Assembly: GCA_947372365.1 (NCBI GenBank)
Contig: CANBTK010000120.1
Span: forward strand, 1 to 6,431
Direction of reading: 5' to 3'
Length of the DNA stretch: 6,431 nt
Source: Flavipsychrobacter stenotrophus
GTDB taxonomy: Bacteria > Bacteroidota > Bacteroidia > Chitinophagales > Chitinophagaceae
The position numbers were made by a program, and so were the translations under genes. This document shows positions 1 to 6,304 of this stretch, piece after piece. How positions within the stretch are numbered: the first letter of the stretch is position 1; every line of letters starts with the position of its first letter. The notes beneath the pieces are model-generated. The model saw only the letters and a program-made list of their open reading frames with translations. It had not been told where the DNA came from and ran no database searches.

Positions 1-789
1 ACCGGCGATTATGCAGGCAATTTTGATTTGCAGGCGGCCGTAGGCAGGAGCTTCAAAAATAATGGCGGCATTACGGCTGGCCTTAGGCAGCAGCTTGGTA
101 GTGCGCCCTACAGCTATTCCCGCTACGAAAATGCCTACGTGAACAATAGCTATAGCTTCAATAAAGAGAGTGTTACAGCCCTTTACGCAACGTTAGATAG
201 CCGCAAGCTTAAATTATCGGGCGGGGTAAGGAATTATGTTATAGGTAATTACATTTACATAAATCAGGGCGGAACCCTTGCACAATACGCGCCTGTTTTT
301 AATCTGGCGCAGGCCTGGCTACGCAAAGTACTGAAGGCAGGGCCTATCGTTTTTGACAATGAGCTGGTATTGCAGCAAGCTACCAGCGGCGCACCTGTTA
401 ACGCCCCTTTGTTTATGGGCAGGCACTTGCTTACCTATGAGCATAACGGGCTGTTTTCCCACAAATTAAAACTGGCAACAGGCATAGAGGTAAGGGAAAA
501 TTCGCCCTATGCCCCTGCTGGCTACAGCGCCTTGCTGAACCACTTTTACTACCAGCAAAAGGTTATTTATAATGTGCCCGAGGTGGCTGTAGTACTTAAT
601 TTCGCCCTGAAGCATTTCCGGGCATTTGTAATGTTAGACCAGTTGCAGCAACTCGTTTACCGCAATACTATACTATTTACGGGCAGTCCAGTCTATAACT
701 TCAATGGCAACGGCATCAACCTAACCCCGGCCTATGCGGCGCAGAACACAACAATAAGGTTTGGTTTTAGCTGGATAATGGTTAATTAA
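1..789 (+). CDS. Putative porin, Porin_10-like outer-membrane beta-barrel (5' partial)
   Basis: The reading frame is open from base 1, so this is the C-terminal 262 residues of a longer protein and its start lies outside the window. The sequence is a run of amphipathic strands rich in Y, N, G and aromatic residues, with short turns, as in an outer-membrane barrel. The last strand reads TTIRFGFSWIMVN and ends on a hydrophobic/aromatic pattern suited to BAM recognition. This closing strand and the overall texture resemble the Bacteroidota 'putative porin' family (Porin_10), which is recognised by resemblance and not by a search. The expected role is a passive channel in the outer membrane; the substrate cannot be told. 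The stop is TAA at 787-789. The gene converges on the small membrane-protein gene with 13 bp between the stops. A TonB-dependent receptor is less likely because the closing segment lacks that family's usual C-terminal look. Confidence 0.8.
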   Translation, partial: TGDYAGNFDLQAAVGRSFKNNGGITAGLRQQLGSAPYSYSRYENAYVNNSYSFNKESVTALYATLDSRKLKLSGGVRNYVIGNYIYINQGGTLAQYAPVFNLAQAWLRKVLKAGPIVFDNELVLQQATSGAPVNAPLFMGRHLLTYEHNGLFSHKLKLATGIEVRENSPYAPAGYSALLNHFYYQQKVIYNVPEVAVVLNFALKHFRAFVMLDQLQQLVYRNTILFTGSPVYNFNGNGINLTPAYAAQNTTIRFGFSWIMVN

Positions 790-790
790 C

Positions 791-815
791 GAGGTAAAGC
801 AGCTAGTGCTTCCTC
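791..815. terminator. Hairpin at the convergent gene junction, possible bidirectional terminator
   Basis: GAGG (791-794) plus AAGCA (797-801) can pair with TGCTT (807-811) plus CCTC (812-815). This gives nine base pairs with a two-base bulge (795-796) and a five-base loop (802-806). The hairpin starts just after the porin stop and contains the TAG stop (803-805 on the complement) of the opposite gene in its loop. There is no T-tract on either side, so it is not a classic intrinsic terminator. It may still limit read-through or protect both 3' ends. Confidence 0.35.
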
Positions 816-1147
816 ACCCGTATCAATGCGCCGGCCCAGCTGGCCAGCCCGCCAATAAGTGCACCAATAAAAGCAACAACATAGAGGAAAATGCCGTAAT
901 CGCCCAGCTTAAACAGGTGGGCCATCCGTTGCGAAAGCAGGTGTGCGTTAGGTATGTCTTTCATCAGCGCAGCCGTAAACCAAAATGCGCCTATACCTAC
1001 AAACCCGGCCAGGAAGGATGCCCCGCCCCTCAGGTTCATAGCTACAGCCGCCAGGAAAGGCACAACCGCTATCATCCACCACGGCAGGAAGCATTCCGCC
1101 AGCGGCGTTATAACCAGGATAATAAGTAGCAATAGTATAAAACGCAT
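803..1147 (-). CDS. Small four-helix integral membrane protein, function unknown
   Basis: 114 residues, very hydrophobic. Probable membrane segments lie at about residues 2-18, 22-37, 43-61 and 84-108. A short polar stretch at about 62-82 (KDIPNAH...FKLGDY) separates helices 3 and 4, and the C-terminus is basic (RVRKH). The last helix carries a glycine-rich face (GALIGGLASWAG) that could support helix packing. Similar short proteins of unknown function are familiar in this phylum, but I recognise no named family and assign no role. The start is the ATG at 1145-1147, preceded by an A-rich stretch and five tandem heptamers, with no Shine-Dalgarno. I found no TAnnTTTG promoter on the minus strand in the upstream spacer. 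It may therefore depend on read-through from the acylase gene 189 bp upstream, or use a promoter I cannot see. The opposite-strand reading frames here are shadows. Confidence 0.8.
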   Translation of the reverse strand: MRFILLLLIILVITPLAECFLPWWMIAVVPFLAAVAMNLRGGASFLAGFVGIGAFWFTAALMKDIPNAHLLSQRMAHLFKLGDYGIFLYVVAFIGALIGGLASWAGALIRVRKH

Positions 1148-1152
1148 TTTTT

Positions 1153-1187
1153 TAAATTGTAAATTATAAATTGTAAATTATAAATTG
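1153..1187. repeat. Five tandem heptamers TAAATT(G/A)
   Basis: TAAATTG, TAAATTA, TAAATTG, TAAATTA and TAAATTG follow each other without interruption. This is a 7-bp repeat whose last base alternates, so it also reads as 2.5 copies of a 14-mer. The array ends five bases from the start codon of the minus-strand small membrane-protein gene, in its 5' untranslated or promoter region. Such arrays can change length by slippage. Confidence 0.9.
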
Positions 1188-1230
1188 TTTACTGTGGGTA
1201 TTTTTTGGGTTTCTTGCATAAAATTCCCTT

Positions 1231-1352
1231 TTTTAATTTGTTTTGCCTATTTGTAGTTTGTGTTTCGCCCTTTGGAATTTGTTATTTTCTATTTGAAATT
1301 TCCATCTTGGAATTTGGAATTTTTATTTTGGGATTTTTAGTTTGTTATTTTC
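1231..1352. repeat. AT-rich degenerate 'ggaattt / tttgttatttt' repeat tract
   Basis: The tract is built of imperfectly repeated words. TTTGGAATTT occurs at 1271-1280, TTGGAATTTGGAATTTTTATTTTGGGATTTTT spans 1308-1338 in degenerate form, and TTTGTTATTTTC occurs exactly at 1278-1289 and again at 1341-1352. It fills most of the spacer between the acylase and small membrane-protein genes and runs through the acylase stop codon, so the last few acylase codons come from it. A weak inverted repeat (TTCCA 1300-1304 with TGGAA 1308-1312) is present but has no terminator layout. I see no credible gene here; the short plus-strand frame from 1205 is low-complexity F/L sequence. Confidence 0.6.
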
Positions 1353-3748
1353 CAGCTGTACTTGATTTCCTTGTTGTTTTGTTGGCTGCTATTGGGTAGG
1401 AACAGCAGCTTATAATAGTTGCCGGTTACCCAGTTATCAATGAAAGTAGCATAGTATTTGCTGCCCGGGTTGCCCGACTGCCCACCGGGGTAAACGCCAT
1501 AAGCTTCTATTTCATTGCTCATCTGCACTACCATGCGCCATGATGGGCCATGGTTGCTTTTCATAGCATTAATGGCATTGCCCCAGCCGCCAACTTTTAA
1601 ATTGGGGAAGCTGAATGCAGGTAGCTTGGCAAGGTGGGTAAGTGTAGTGTTTTTTACCTGGTACCATGCCATCCCGTTAGGCGCTTTTTTCAGGCTGTCC
1701 ATAGTTTGCCTGAAGCTGGCTTGCATCAGTTCATCAAGGTTGGCCAGTTGTTTTATATTTACTTTGCCGGAGTCTGCAGCCTGCAAAAGTTGCATGGACC
1801 GCTCGGCTTGTGGGTATAACAAAGCAGGCACATTATTGAACCCAGCCCACATTTTATTGTACATATAGTACCACCACACCTGGAACACGCTGCCCTCTAC
1901 GCCATCGGCACCCAATTTATAATCCCATGTGCGCAGTTTATCAACATATCCCTTTTCTGTAGCATCGGCAGGGGTAGGCAGGTGCTTCAGCATTACAGGC
2001 AGCGCATTGGCTGCGAGTATGCTGTAGGTGTCGTTTTGCATGGCAAACATATCCTGCACCGTAGCCTTGGGCATTGCCGCAAGCAACTGGTTAATGCGCC
2101 ACGCCCTTAACTCAATAAAAGTGCCATTGTACCAGTAGGGGTAGGTACTGTCCGTAACACATTCGTTGGCCGAAGCCAGGTAGCCCTGTGCGGGGTTAAG
2201 TGCATGGGGGTTTTCCTTTGGCGGTATCAAATCGCCCCACATGGCCGATTTTTTGCTACCGTCCATTATAAACCCGCCCTGGCCTTTCCACTTATTTACA
2301 AATTGCCCTTGCCCCCATATAGCTATGTTGCCCGCCTTGTCGGCATAAATCATATTCTGTGCGGGGCACTGAAAGTTAATGATGCCATCTACAAATTCGT
2401 TATAATTCCGCGCCCTGTTCATCAGGTACACGGCCAGCAATTCATTAGTGCCCTTGTGTGCCATCCAGCACATAGCCAGTGGCTTATCCAGCCCGCCATC
2501 GGCGGCATAATGCTCGTCATACATTACAGGGCCATGAACCGAATAGCTGATGGTGTCAATGAATTCCTTTTCGCCCTTGACAATAATGTGCTCCAAACGC
2601 CTGGTGAAGGTTTTCTCTTCACCGTCCATCAGGTACTTATCACTGCTGCCGGGCACGCGTTTTATAAGGTAATAGTCTTTTACATCGCGGTAATTGTTGG
2701 TAAAGCCCCAGCTCAAACTGTCGTTGAAGCCAATAATAACCCCGGGAGCGCCGGGTAGAGAAACCCCGTACACATTCATGCCGGGTGTTTGCAGTTGCGC
2801 CTCAAACCACAGCGAGGGCATGTGCAGGCCCAGGTGCGGATCATCACAAAGTATGGGTGCGCCGCTTTGGGTGCGGCTGCCGCTTATAGCCCAGTTATTG
2901 CTGCCTATGCCATCTTCCTTCACATCTTTGAAATCCTTTTTAGTGAAGTGCGGGAAAACGCTATCAACTGGTGGTGCAGGGCGGGTGAGGGACGGCTTTT
3001 CAAAAACCGTGCCTGCTGGTATTACCTGTTTCGACCCCTTAATAGTTTCGGGGTACAGCAGCTGGAATATTTCAGGCGAAAGTACCTCCCTGAGGTAGGT
3101 GAGCGGGATATCATTTACAGAGCCTGTAAGGTCGTCGGCCATGTATTTGAGCATGAGCGCGCTTTTAATGTTCGTCCATGGCTCAGGGCAAAAGCCCATC
3201 AGCTTGTACTCCAGCGGGTAGTCCCTGTACTTAAGTTTACTTATATAGTAGTTAATGCCCTCGGTATAGGCATCCATCATCACCTTTGTCCTTGGGTCGC
3301 CTTCCATGGCTTTGAGCGAATTTTCGGCGGCATATAGCATGCCCTTGCGGCGTTGCAGGCGGTCGTAGGCCAGTGCCTTTGCCCCTGCCACTTCGCTTAT
3401 CCGGCCCGCAGCGGCACGGGTTTCCATATCCATCTGCCATAGCCTGAATGTGGCATGTATGTAGCCTTCTAAAAAGTACAGGTCGTGGCTGTTTTCGGCA
3501 TGTATGTGCGGCACCATGCGGGTATCGAACCACGCTTCGGCCTTTTGTTGCAGCGCAGGGAAGGCCAGGCTGCCATTAAAATCTTTTTTAGCATCTTCGG
3601 CATTTGCCCAGCAGCCATTTACAGGGTCTATAACCCTGCCTATGGGCGGCAAAGTGCCTACGCCCGGTACATTATTAATCGGGTGGTCCAGCAGCCAGGC
3701 CAGCCCGAATGTAACAACCATTAATAAAAAACCTGCTATTTGCCGCAT
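1337..3748 (-). CDS. Penicillin acylase family protein (Ntn hydrolase, N-acyl amide hydrolase)
   Basis: 803 residues, full length for the family. Residues 1-21 form a signal or anchor helix, so the enzyme should be periplasmic. An alpha chain (about 25-250) and a linker precede G282-S283, the expected self-cleavage point. S283 (in GSNNW) would become the N-terminal nucleophile of the beta chain. Counting S283 as beta1, H305 (DDPHL) is beta23, N342 and W347 are beta60 and beta65, and D355 and D358 are beta73 and beta76. From memory of E. coli penicillin G acylase, beta73 and beta76 are its calcium ligands and beta1-76 align without gaps. N465 (PAQNMIYAD) fits the oxyanion Asn. The C-terminal family signature GGQSGNPGSKYY is present at 755-766. 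His at beta23 resembles cephalosporin and AHL acylases, not Gln23 of penicillin G acylase. The substrate is unknown. It lies 39 bp after the transglycosylase gene with no promoter seen between, so the two are probably cotranscribed. Confidence 0.95.
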   Translation of the reverse strand: MRQIAGFLLMVVTFGLAWLLDHPINNVPGVGTLPPIGRVIDPVNGCWANAEDAKKDFNGSLAFPALQQKAEAWFDTRMVPHIHAENSHDLYFLEGYIHATFRLWQMDMETRAAAGRISEVAGAKALAYDRLQRRKGMLYAAENSLKAMEGDPRTKVMMDAYTEGINYYISKLKYRDYPLEYKLMGFCPEPWTNIKSALMLKYMADDLTGSVNDIPLTYLREVLSPEIFQLLYPETIKGSKQVIPAGTVFEKPSLTRPAPPVDSVFPHFTKKDFKDVKEDGIGSNNWAISGSRTQSGAPILCDDPHLGLHMPSLWFEAQLQTPGMNVYGVSLPGAPGVIIGFNDSLSWGFTNNYRDVKDYYLIKRVPGSSDKYLMDGEEKTFTRRLEHIIVKGEKEFIDTISYSVHGPVMYDEHYAADGGLDKPLAMCWMAHKGTNELLAVYLMNRARNYNEFVDGIINFQCPAQNMIYADKAGNIAIWGQGQFVNKWKGQGGFIMDGSKKSAMWGDLIPPKENPHALNPAQGYLASANECVTDSTYPYWYNGTFIELRAWRINQLLAAMPKATVQDMFAMQNDTYSILAANALPVMLKHLPTPADATEKGYVDKLRTWDYKLGADGVEGSVFQVWWYYMYNKMWAGFNNVPALLYPQAERSMQLLQAADSGKVNIKQLANLDELMQASFRQTMDSLKKAPNGMAWYQVKNTTLTHLAKLPAFSFPNLKVGGWGNAINAMKSNHGPSWRMVVQMSNEIEAYGVYPGGQSGNPGSKYYATFIDNWVTGNYYKLLFLPNSSQQNNKEIKYSWKITN

Positions 3749-3787
3749 TAATTATGGTTTTTCTGTATTATGCCGTGCCCTCGCCAA

Positions 3788-4717
3788 TTAAGCGGGGAGC
3801 AGGACTTTGTACTTTTTGCCTCCCTTAACGGTGAGTTTGTGGGCGCGCAGCCATGGGTTATAAATTTTCAGCATCTTGTAAGATGTGTTGTTGCTTTTAG
3901 CCCAGTCTGCAAGGTCTTCAATGGTTTTGTCCACTTCCACCGCCCTGCTTTTCAGGGGCTTATACTCCTCGCCCGATGTAAGGATATTCCCCATTTTATG
4001 CGGGTTGCTCAGCAGGTATTTAAGTGCCAGTATCCTGAACACGTAACGGTTGGTTTCGTCAGGGAAAATAAGGTCGTAATAATTGTTGGAGCCCTGGAAT
4101 TCAGCCTGCTTGGAGTAGCCGCCCTGCCCGCAATTGTAAGATGCCGCCGCTGCCGTCCATGTGCCGAATTTGTCGTGCGCCTGCAAAAAATATTTGCAAG
4201 CGGCATCGGTAGCCTTGCTGGCATTAAACCGTTCATCCACCTCTTCGCTTATTTCCAGCCCGTAGGTGGGCCCGGTATCTTTCATAAACTGCCAGAAGCT
4301 TGCCGCGCCCACGCCTGAAAGCGCATTTTGCTGCAACGAGCTTTCAGCCACGCATACGTACTTAAAGTCGTCAGGCACGCCATTAGCTTTCAGCCTTTCT
4401 TCTATAAGGGGCATATAGCGCCCCGCCAGTTTAAGTATGTATAGCTGGCTGCCATGCAGGTAGTAGTTGCTTAGTAGCTCGCGCTCCAGCCGTTCCTTCA
4501 CTTCCCATTTATCAAGGGGCACCTGCTCGCCACTAAAATCGAGCGAAGTGGGCATATCCGGCGCATAATATTTATAAAGGGGCTTGCCCTCTTTGTTTAC
4601 ATCAACCGCAGGGGTAGTGGTATCAATCCTCCCGGAGGCTATGCCAGCCACAATAGCTACGCCAATTGCCAACCCCGAAAAAAAATAAACCAATGGGCGG
4701 GTTCCTATTTTCATCAA
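3788..4717 (-). CDS. Lytic transglycosylase, SLT/GH23 domain with C-terminal LysM-like region
   Basis: 309 residues. An N-terminal hydrophobic helix (about 9-28) serves as signal peptide or membrane anchor; there is no lipobox, unlike E. coli MltD. The SLT fold follows at about 85-240, with catalytic Glu125 in VCVAESSLQ, the GAASFWQFM motif (137-145), SYNCGQGG (193-200) for the AYN-type motif, and NRYVFRILALKY (223-234). It should cleave the MurNAc-GlcNAc bond of peptidoglycan to 1,6-anhydro products in the periplasm. Residues about 258-307 (TIEDLADWA...LKIYNPWL...KKYKVLLP) look like one LysM peptidoglycan-binding unit, giving an MltD-like arrangement in short form. The start is ATG ATG at 4717-4712, with TAAGG just upstream as a weak ribosome site. 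A TATATTTG promoter lies at 4760-4753. It is the first gene of a likely operon with the acylase and is divergent from the peptidase gene. Confidence 0.93.
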   Translation of the reverse strand: MMKIGTRPLVYFFSGLAIGVAIVAGIASGRIDTTTPAVDVNKEGKPLYKYYAPDMPTSLDFSGEQVPLDKWEVKERLERELLSNYYLHGSQLYILKLAGRYMPLIEERLKANGVPDDFKYVCVAESSLQQNALSGVGAASFWQFMKDTGPTYGLEISEEVDERFNASKATDAACKYFLQAHDKFGTWTAAAASYNCGQGGYSKQAEFQGSNNYYDLIFPDETNRYVFRILALKYLLSNPHKMGNILTSGEEYKPLKSRAVEVDKTIEDLADWAKSNNTSYKMLKIYNPWLRAHKLTVKGGKKYKVLLPA

Positions 4718-4752
4718 CCTTACGTCGTTTTTAACTGTTTGTTATCCTGTTT

Positions 4753-4784
4753 CAAATATACTGAAAGAAACAGAAGAATAGAAA
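4753..4784 (-). promoter_or_regulatory. Bacteroidota-type promoter for the transglycosylase/acylase operon
   Basis: On the minus strand TATATTTG (4760-4753) is an exact match to the Bacteroidota -7 consensus TAnnTTTG. A -33-like TTTC (4784-4781, one mismatch to TTTG) lies 20 bases upstream of it. Transcription would start near 4746, leaving a leader of about 30 bases before the double ATG of the transglycosylase. The assignment rests on pattern match and position only. Confidence 0.55.
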
Positions 4785-4896
4785 ATAAACGCTATTTTAT
4801 TACACTGGGCTTGCATTTGGGGTGCACCACACCTTTTTTACTTTGCGCTAAACCAGCCATGTATGAACATCACTTTCTTTTTCACCCTTCAGCCTA

Positions 4897-4927
4897 TTAG
4901 TATTTTTCGCCGTTTTAGGTACATTTG
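4897..4927 (+). promoter_or_regulatory. Bacteroidota-type promoter for the C1 peptidase gene
   Basis: TACATTTG (4920-4927) matches the -7 consensus TAnnTTTG exactly. TTAG (4897-4900, three of four to TTTG) sits 19 bases upstream at the -33 position. Transcription would start near 4934, about 25 bases before the ATG at 4959. This supports that ATG and excludes the in-frame ATG at 4863. A second, poorer candidate is TTTG (4816-4819) with TTACTTTG (4838-4845). Confidence 0.55.
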
Positions 4928-4958
4928 TAAGCCATTTATCATAATTCAAACAAAATTA

Positions 4959-6164
4959 ATGAAAAGACTAACGATGCTTGCGGTTGCCGTATTACCTCTA
5001 CTGGCATATGGGCAGGATAACCTGATTTTGAAATTAGAGGCCAATAAAAAGGCTGAAACAAGCAATAATGATAAGAAGTACATCTTCTCTAAAATTATAA
5101 ACCTGGAAAACACTTCGGTTAAAAACCAGGCCAGCTCGGGCACTTGCTGGAGCTATTCCACTAATTCGTTCCTGGAAAGCGAAATGATGCGCATGGGCAA
5201 AACCCCGGTGCAGCTGGCGCAGCTATATAGCGCCAGAATGGTGTATGAAGAAAAAGCGGAGAACTATGTGCGCATGCACGGTGCCGTAACCTGGGGCGAT
5301 GGCGGCGAGTGCCATGATGTTATAAATATGTATGCCAAGTATGGCGCTATGCCGCAGAGCGTTTATACAGGGCTGCACTATGGTACAGATAAAAACAAAT
5401 TTGCCGAATTCCAGGCTATGCTGAAGGCAATGCTCGATGTTGTGGTGGCTAACCATAACGGCAAGCTTTCCACATCTTGGAAAACAGCTTATGATGCTGT
5501 GCTGGATGCCTACCTGGGCGCTGTGCCTGAGTCATTTACGTGGGAGCACAAAAAATACACGCCACAGAGCTTCGCAAGGGAAGTGGTGGGCATACATGCT
5601 GAAGATTATGTAGAAATAGGCTCTATGACTACTGCGCCTTACTACAAGCAAACTATGTTTATGGTGCCTGATAACTGGTCGTTCCAGAAGGTATATAATG
5701 TAAAAATGAATGACCTTACCGATATTATAGACCATGCAGTAAACAGCGGCTATACTGTGGCCTGGGCTACTGACGTAAGCGAAAAATATTTTAGCTGGAA
5801 GAATGGCGTAGCCTTCGTGCCTGAAAAGGACTACGACGATATGGACGATACTGAAAAAAAGCACATGTTTGATGGCCCGATGGATGAAAGGCACATAACG
5901 CCTGAGCTGCGCCAGAAAGCATTTGACAATTACGAAACTACCGATGACCATGGTATGCACATTGTAGGCCTTGCGAAAGACCAGATAGGCCGCCAGTACT
6001 ACATTGTTAAAAACTCATGGGGCGATAAAAACGACTACAAGGGCTACATATACGTATCGAAAGCTTTTGTAAGGTATAAGACGACAGCAATACTGCTGCA
6101 CAAAAACGGCGTACCTAAGGACCTTAGCAACAAAATGGGGCTGAACAGGGGGGATAGGGAATAG
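4959..6164 (+). CDS. Secreted C1 family cysteine peptidase (bleomycin hydrolase / PepC-like, C1B)
   Basis: 401 residues from the ATG at 4959, which begins a classic signal peptide (MKRLTMLAVAVLPLLAYGQ, cleavage about 17-19). The in-frame ATG at 4863 would add 32 residues and lies upstream of the likely promoter. The papain-fold residues are clear. Q57 (oxyanion) and nucleophile C63 lie in KNQASSGTCWSYST, H331 in DDHGMHIVG, and N352 in YYIVKNSWGD. The spread of these motifs and the long insert between them fit the C1B aminopeptidase/bleomycin hydrolase group, not short papain-like enzymes. Cytosolic PepC enzymes lack a signal peptide, so this is the exported variety common in Bacteroidota. It probably trims peptides in the periplasm or outside the cell. 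The C-terminal tail after the last strand (about 381-401) ends LNRGDRE and is encoded across a run of six G (6148-6153). The gene is monocistronic, with its own promoter and a terminator 20 bp after the stop. Confidence 0.94.
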   Translation: MKRLTMLAVAVLPLLAYGQDNLILKLEANKKAETSNNDKKYIFSKIINLENTSVKNQASSGTCWSYSTNSFLESEMMRMGKTPVQLAQLYSARMVYEEKAENYVRMHGAVTWGDGGECHDVINMYAKYGAMPQSVYTGLHYGTDKNKFAEFQAMLKAMLDVVVANHNGKLSTSWKTAYDAVLDAYLGAVPESFTWEHKKYTPQSFAREVVGIHAEDYVEIGSMTTAPYYKQTMFMVPDNWSFQKVYNVKMNDLTDIIDHAVNSGYTVAWATDVSEKYFSWKNGVAFVPEKDYDDMDDTEKKHMFDGPMDERHITPELRQKAFDNYETTDDHGMHIVGLAKDQIGRQYYIVKNSWGDKNDYKGYIYVSKAFVRYKTTAILLHKNGVPKDLSNKMGLNRGDRE

Positions 6165-6183
6165 GCAGTGTTGAAAATATTTG

Positions 6184-6215
6184 AAAATGCCGTACCCAAA
6201 GCGCGGCATTTTTTT
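6184..6215 (+). terminator. Intrinsic terminator after the C1 peptidase gene
   Basis: AAAATGCCG (6184-6192) pairs perfectly with CGGCATTTT (6204-6212), giving a nine-base-pair stem with an 11-base loop. The stem's end merges into a run of seven T (6209-6215). It begins 20 bases after the TAG stop and fits a rho-independent terminator on the plus strand. Confidence 0.85.
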
Positions 6216-6304
6216 ATGCCTATTATAGTTCCTTATTTTGTTTGTTATTTTTCTATCCTTATTTGTAATATTGGCTTACTGTATTTCTTACTTTATATTT
6301 TTAT

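Noticed and set aside
1153..1187. CRISPR-like array
   Set aside because: The units are 7 bp and contiguous with no spacers.
1205..1399. Plus-strand 64-residue frame in the AT-rich spacer
   Set aside because: The product is low-complexity F/L/V sequence from T-rich repeats, overlaps the acylase 3' end on the other strand and has no start signal.
2204..3337. Long plus-strand frames opposite the acylase gene
   Set aside because: They are antisense shadows of a gene with complete catalytic motifs; their translations show no domain-like pattern.
3252..3533. Minus-strand 93-residue frame overlapping the acylase gene
   Set aside because: It is an alternate frame within the acylase alpha-chain coding region, with basic, proline-rich composition typical of a frame shadow.
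3777..3796. Possible hairpin between the transglycosylase and acylase genes
   Set aside because: On the transcribed minus strand the stem has a C-A mismatch in the middle and no U-tract follows, so it is not a credible terminator.
4863..4958. N-terminal extension of the C1 peptidase from ATG 4863
   Set aside because: It lies over the likely promoter at 4897-4927 and pushes the signal peptide inside the protein; the start at 4959 explains the data better.
6144..6161. RGD tripeptide in the peptidase tail as an adhesion motif
   Set aside because: A tripeptide in a short tail encoded by G-rich sequence is easily chance, and nothing else suggests integrin binding.
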